Positions 61,507 through 64,000 of a DNA stretch of 64,000 nucleotides are shown here, piece by piece. The notes below the pieces were generated by a model. The model did not search any database, was not told the origin of the DNA, and worked only from the letters and a program-made list of their open reading frames with translations. The stretch is from Salinisphaera sp963835375. GTDB taxonomy: Bacteria; Pseudomonadota; Gammaproteobacteria; Nevskiales; Salinisphaeraceae. A program made the position numbers and the translations under genes. The DNA lies in assembly GCA_963835375.1 (NCBI GenBank), contig CAWIGB010000030.1, positions 12,580 through 76,579 on the forward strand, written 5' to 3'. Numbering within the stretch: the first letter of the stretch is position 1; each line of letters opens with the position of its first letter.

Positions 61507-62277
61507 TCAGCCGAGGGGCGGCTGCCCGTTGGAGGCAGACAGACCGCCGTCGACCGGCAGATTCACGCCGTTGATGAAGCGAGCGTCCGCGCTGGCGAGA
61601 AACACGATCACGTCGCCGACTTCCTCGGCTTCGGCGCCGCGCCCCATCGGGATGCGCTCGGCGAACTTCGCCATCAGCTCGTCTTTTTCGAACATGTCGT
61701 CGGTCAGCTCGGAGCGGGTCAGGCTCGGGCAGACCGCGTTCACGCGCACGCCGGTAGTGACGTAGTCCAACGCCACCGCGCGGGTGAAGTTGCTCACCGC
61801 ACCCTTGCTGGTGTTGTAGGTCGCGAACGACCAGTCGCCGCCCAACCCGGAAACCGAGGAGGTATTGACGATGCACCCGCCGGTCTTCGACAGATGCGGC
61901 ATGGCCGCACGCGTACAATGGAATACGCCGTCGACGTTGATCGCCATCACCTTTTTCCAGTCTTCGTCCGAGACTTCGGCGATCGGCCCGCCCGACGCCA
62001 CGCCGGCATTGTTGACCAGCACGTCCAGCTGGCCGAAGCGATCGATCACGGCCTTGAACAGCGCATTGACCTGATGCGCGTTCGAGACGTCGGCGGCGTG
62101 AATCATCAGCTTGTTCTTGTCGGCCACGTCCCCGAGCAGCGTTTCGAGTTTCTCGCGGGTTCGCCCGACCAGCACCACGTTGGCGCCTTCGGCGGCAAAT
62201 CGCTTGGCGGTGGCCGCGCCGATGCCGGAGCCGGCCCCGGTGACGACAACGGTCTTGCCGGAAAAACGTTCAGTCAT
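61507..62277 (-). CDS. Short-chain dehydrogenase/reductase
   Basis: The 256-residue classical SDR has TGAGSGIGAAT (cofactor), NNAGVA, and the catalytic SSVSG…YNTSK (Ser, Tyr, Lys) with VNAVCPSLTRSEL. Substrate unknown. An Arg after the second strand (VLVGRTREKLE) suggests NADPH preference. It has its own terminator and lies after the betaine genes in the same direction, but a terminator between them indicates separate transcripts. Confidence 0.93.
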   Translation of the reverse strand: MTERFSGKTVVVTGAGSGIGAATAKRFAAEGANVVLVGRTREKLETLLGDVADKNKLMIHAADVSNAHQVNALFKAVIDRFGQLDVLVNNAGVASGGPIAEVSDEDWKKVMAINVDGVFHCTRAAMPHLSKTGGCIVNTSSVSGLGGDWSFATYNTSKGAVSNFTRAVALDYVTTGVRVNAVCPSLTRSELTDDMFEKDELMAKFAERIPMGRGAEAEEVGDVIVFLASADARFINGVNLPVDGGLSASNGQPPLG

Positions 62278-62292
62278 GCATCCATCCTTGTC

Positions 62293-62330
62293 GAAAAAAA
62301 GCGCCGCCCGGGATCGCCGGGCGGCGCTTT
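62293..62330 (-). terminator. Terminator of the betaine synthesis operon
   Basis: Read leftward, AGCGCCGCCCGG pairs with CCGGGCGGCGCT across a short loop and is followed by seven T. It is about 80 bases past the stop of the sarcosine/dimethylglycine methyltransferase gene. Confidence 0.88.
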
Positions 62331-62405
62331 CAAGCCAGTGACGGGACTATGACGCGTTGTGCGTCACAACCCAAATCCGGGCCATTACCGACCCGCGGTG
62401 TCCGG

Positions 62406-63239
62406 TCAGTTATCGAACACCATGATGCACCAGGCCAGGCGGCCGGCCGAGCCGGCTTCGACCCAGTGCTGCAGCCCTTTCTTCATGTTGGCGACGTAGG
62501 TCTCGGAGATATGACCGTTGAGTTCGCCGCGCCGGGCATCGAGCTCGCGGTGGATCCGTTCGTAGTGACGCGGCACTTGCTCGGTATGATCCTCGACGGT
62601 CCGCTCGGTCAGCCCGCGCCGAGTGAGCTGTTCGCGATAGAAGCCCGGCGAGCCCATGGTGTCGAGCTGAATACGATCCAACACCGGGCCCAGCACGTCC
62701 GGCGACACGCCGTCGGCCGACATCGGGTCGGTGAACACGAACACGCCGCCCGGCTTCAATACGCGCACGACCTCGTCGAGCACGCGCGGTCGATTGCCCG
62801 AATGCAGGATCGCATCCTGCGACCAGACCACGTCGAAGCTGTCGGCATCGTAGGGGATGTTCTCGAAATCGCCGTCGACGATGGTGACCTTGTCGTCCAG
62901 GCCGCGCTCGGCGGTCTGCTTGCGGCCGCGCTCGTTCTGCACCTCGGACAGGTTCAGCGATACCACCCGGGCGCCGTAGTTCTCGGCGACATAGCGCGCC
63001 GAGCCGCCGTAGCCGCCGCCGATATCCAGCACCCGGGACTCGGGACCGAGCTTGTCGGCCACCAGCTCGGCCATGCGGGCGACGGTGCGATGGCTGGCTT
63101 TCGTTACCGGCTCGTCATCGGATTGGTACAGGCCGATATGGATATCCTCGCCGCCCCACAGGCGCGAATAGAAATTATCGGCGTCGTCGCTGTTGTAGTA
63201 ACTCTGGGCGGTCTTGACCGCCTCGGAATACTCGCTCAT
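62406..63239 (-). CDS. Sarcosine/dimethylglycine N-methyltransferase
   Basis: The start is set at MSEYSEAVKTAQSYYNSDDA (63239), behind a GAGGGGGAACC ribosome site. The 277 residues form a class I SAM methyltransferase with RVLDIGGGYGGSARYVAENY, DFENIPYDADSFDVVWSQDA and RVLKPGGVFVFTDPMSADGV. The sequence matches the second enzyme of the glycine-to-betaine pathway. It adds the last two methyl groups on the way to glycine betaine. It follows the GSMT gene after 13 bases. Confidence 0.9.
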   Translation of the reverse strand: MSEYSEAVKTAQSYYNSDDADNFYSRLWGGEDIHIGLYQSDDEPVTKASHRTVARMAELVADKLGPESRVLDIGGGYGGSARYVAENYGARVVSLNLSEVQNERGRKQTAERGLDDKVTIVDGDFENIPYDADSFDVVWSQDAILHSGNRPRVLDEVVRVLKPGGVFVFTDPMSADGVSPDVLGPVLDRIQLDTMGSPGFYREQLTRRGLTERTVEDHTEQVPRHYERIHRELDARRGELNGHISETYVANMKKGLQHWVEAGSAGRLAWCIMVFDN

Positions 63240-63252
63240 CGGTTCCCCCTCG

Positions 63253-64000
63253 TTATTCGCTGACGTCGTCGTCTTCATCGGCCGAGAGATAGCTCTTCTC
63301 GGCGACATGGATGAAGAAGTCCGGCTCGTCCTCGCGATAGCTCGACTGGAAGTCGCCGTAGGTGGTCACGCGCTGGAAACCGACCTGATGCATCAGGTCG
63401 TGCACGTAGGCCTTGCGTAGCGGGAACATGTTCAGATGGTAGAAGGAGCCGTCGTCCGAGAATTCGTAGCGGAACCGCGCCAGACCCTCGTCGATGTGCT
63501 CCGGCGCGGCGGTGACGCCTTCGCCGCAGTAGTAGAACTTGTGGCTCGGGCCGCCGGTCTTGCCGTCGAGTAGCGCATCGTAGTTGCGCTGGTCGAGGAT
63601 GAGGATGCCGTCGTGCTTGAGCATCGAGTAGAACTCGGCGAGCGTGCGGCGCCGGTCGTGCTCGTTGAAGATATGGGTGAAGGAGTTGCCGAGACAGATG
63701 ATGGCGTCATAGCGGCCGACCATGTCGCGGGTCATCCAGCGCCAGTCGCTGTGGACGGTCTTGAGGATGAAGCCGCGCGCGCGTGCGTTGTCGAACGCCT
63801 TGGTGAGCATCTGCGGGCTGCCGTCGACGCTGGCGACCTCGAAACCGGCGCGCAGCAGCTGGACGGAATGGAAGCCGGTGCCGCAGGCTGCATCGATGAC
63901 CGTCTCGCAGCCGTACTTCTTCAACACGTCGATGAAGAAGCTGCCCTCGCTGGCGGCGCGGCCGTCCCAGTCGATCAGGTCGTCCCAGCGCTCGACGAAA
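63253..64000 (-). CDS. Glycine/sarcosine N-methyltransferase, N-terminus cut by window edge
   Basis: About 249 C-terminal residues remain, and the frame stays open to the window edge. It opens with FVERWDDLIDWDGRAASEGS, followed by the SAM-binding VIDAACGTGFHSVQLLRAGF and IICLGNSFTHIFNEHDR, then DQRNYDALLDG. This is the GSMT of halophiles, converting glycine to sarcosine and dimethylglycine. It pairs with the next gene for de novo betaine synthesis as an osmolyte. The C-terminus is acidic (DEDDDVSE). Confidence 0.9.
   Translation of the reverse strand, partial: FVERWDDLIDWDGRAASEGSFFIDVLKKYGCETVIDAACGTGFHSVQLLRAGFEVASVDGSPQMLTKAFDNARARGFILKTVHSDWRWMTRDMVGRYDAIICLGNSFTHIFNEHDRRRTLAEFYSMLKHDGILILDQRNYDALLDGKTGGPSHKFYYCGEGVTAAPEHIDEGLARFRYEFSDDGSFYHLNMFPLRKAYVHDLMHQVGFQRVTTYGDFQSSYREDEPDFFIHVAEKSYLSADEDDDVSE

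Overview
The window looks like a chromosomal segment of a GC-rich, halophilic or halotolerant gammaproteobacterium. Gene content and order (priA–argS–SPOR protein, pntAA–pntAB–pntB, cydDCABX under an Anr/FNR regulator, a PhoP/PhoQ-like pair, dusB, ttcA, prfC, ppx, lipA, plsB, mlaA) are gammaproteobacterial. The pair of glycine and sarcosine/dimethylglycine methyltransferases at the right end (glycine betaine made from glycine) points to a salt-adapted lineage; Salinisphaera or a relative is my best guess, inferred from gene content only. No tRNA, rRNA, CRISPR array, prophage or complete insertion sequence was seen.

Layout. 1–13.4 kb: a cut-off EEP-family hydrolase, a lone OppF-type ATPase, an amidohydrolase-fold protein that has lost its metal ligands, an RRM protein, an M48 lipoprotein protease, uvrD, a GluR0-like ligand-gated potassium channel, and a leftward block priA–methyltransferase–argS–SPOR protein. 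13.7–18.3 kb: a Nudix hydrolase, the proton-translocating transhydrogenase operon and a secreted protein of unknown function. 18.4–28.6 kb: flap exonuclease, fructosamine kinase family protein, ttcA, a delta-9-type desaturase, a voltage-gated potassium channel with a C-terminal zinc ribbon, an NlpC/P60 lipoprotein, ppx, prfC, a candidate structured RNA ending in a strong terminator, and acylphosphatase. 28.6–30.8 kb: an unknown gene whose stop codon carries a 160-bp MITE, a frame-broken two-helix membrane protein, and a parB with no parA. 30.9–36.8 kb: a tight rightward cluster of lysophospholipid acyltransferase, SDR-like protein, mlaA, kinase-like protein and plsB, all concerned with or next to phospholipid synthesis and outer-membrane lipid asymmetry. 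37.0–42.2 kb: sppA, a two-component system with PepSY and glycine-zipper proteins, and a BON lipoprotein. 42.6–54.5 kb: dusB and an oxygen-responsive block (two universal stress proteins, cbpAM, anr/fnr, cydDC, cydAB plus a CydX-like protein). 54.5–64 kb: Yip1 protein, lipid kinase, acetyl-CoA hydrolase/transferase, DUF2914-type membrane protein, lipA, a flavin-binding stress protein, an nsrR-like remnant, an SDR and the betaine synthesis genes.

How the parts fit. Five sites matching TTGAT-N4-ATCAA lie in front of the two universal stress genes, cydDC, cydAB(X) and the pyridoxamine-oxidase-like gene. The window also encodes an FNR/Anr protein with all four cluster cysteines, so it holds both the regulator and much of a low-oxygen regulon. 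One of the sites lies inside the end of cydC. Single-base frame breaks in three neighbouring genes (small membrane protein near 29791, plsB near 34433, sppA near 37100) mean either sequence errors or real decay; plsB is normally essential, so errors are a serious possibility.
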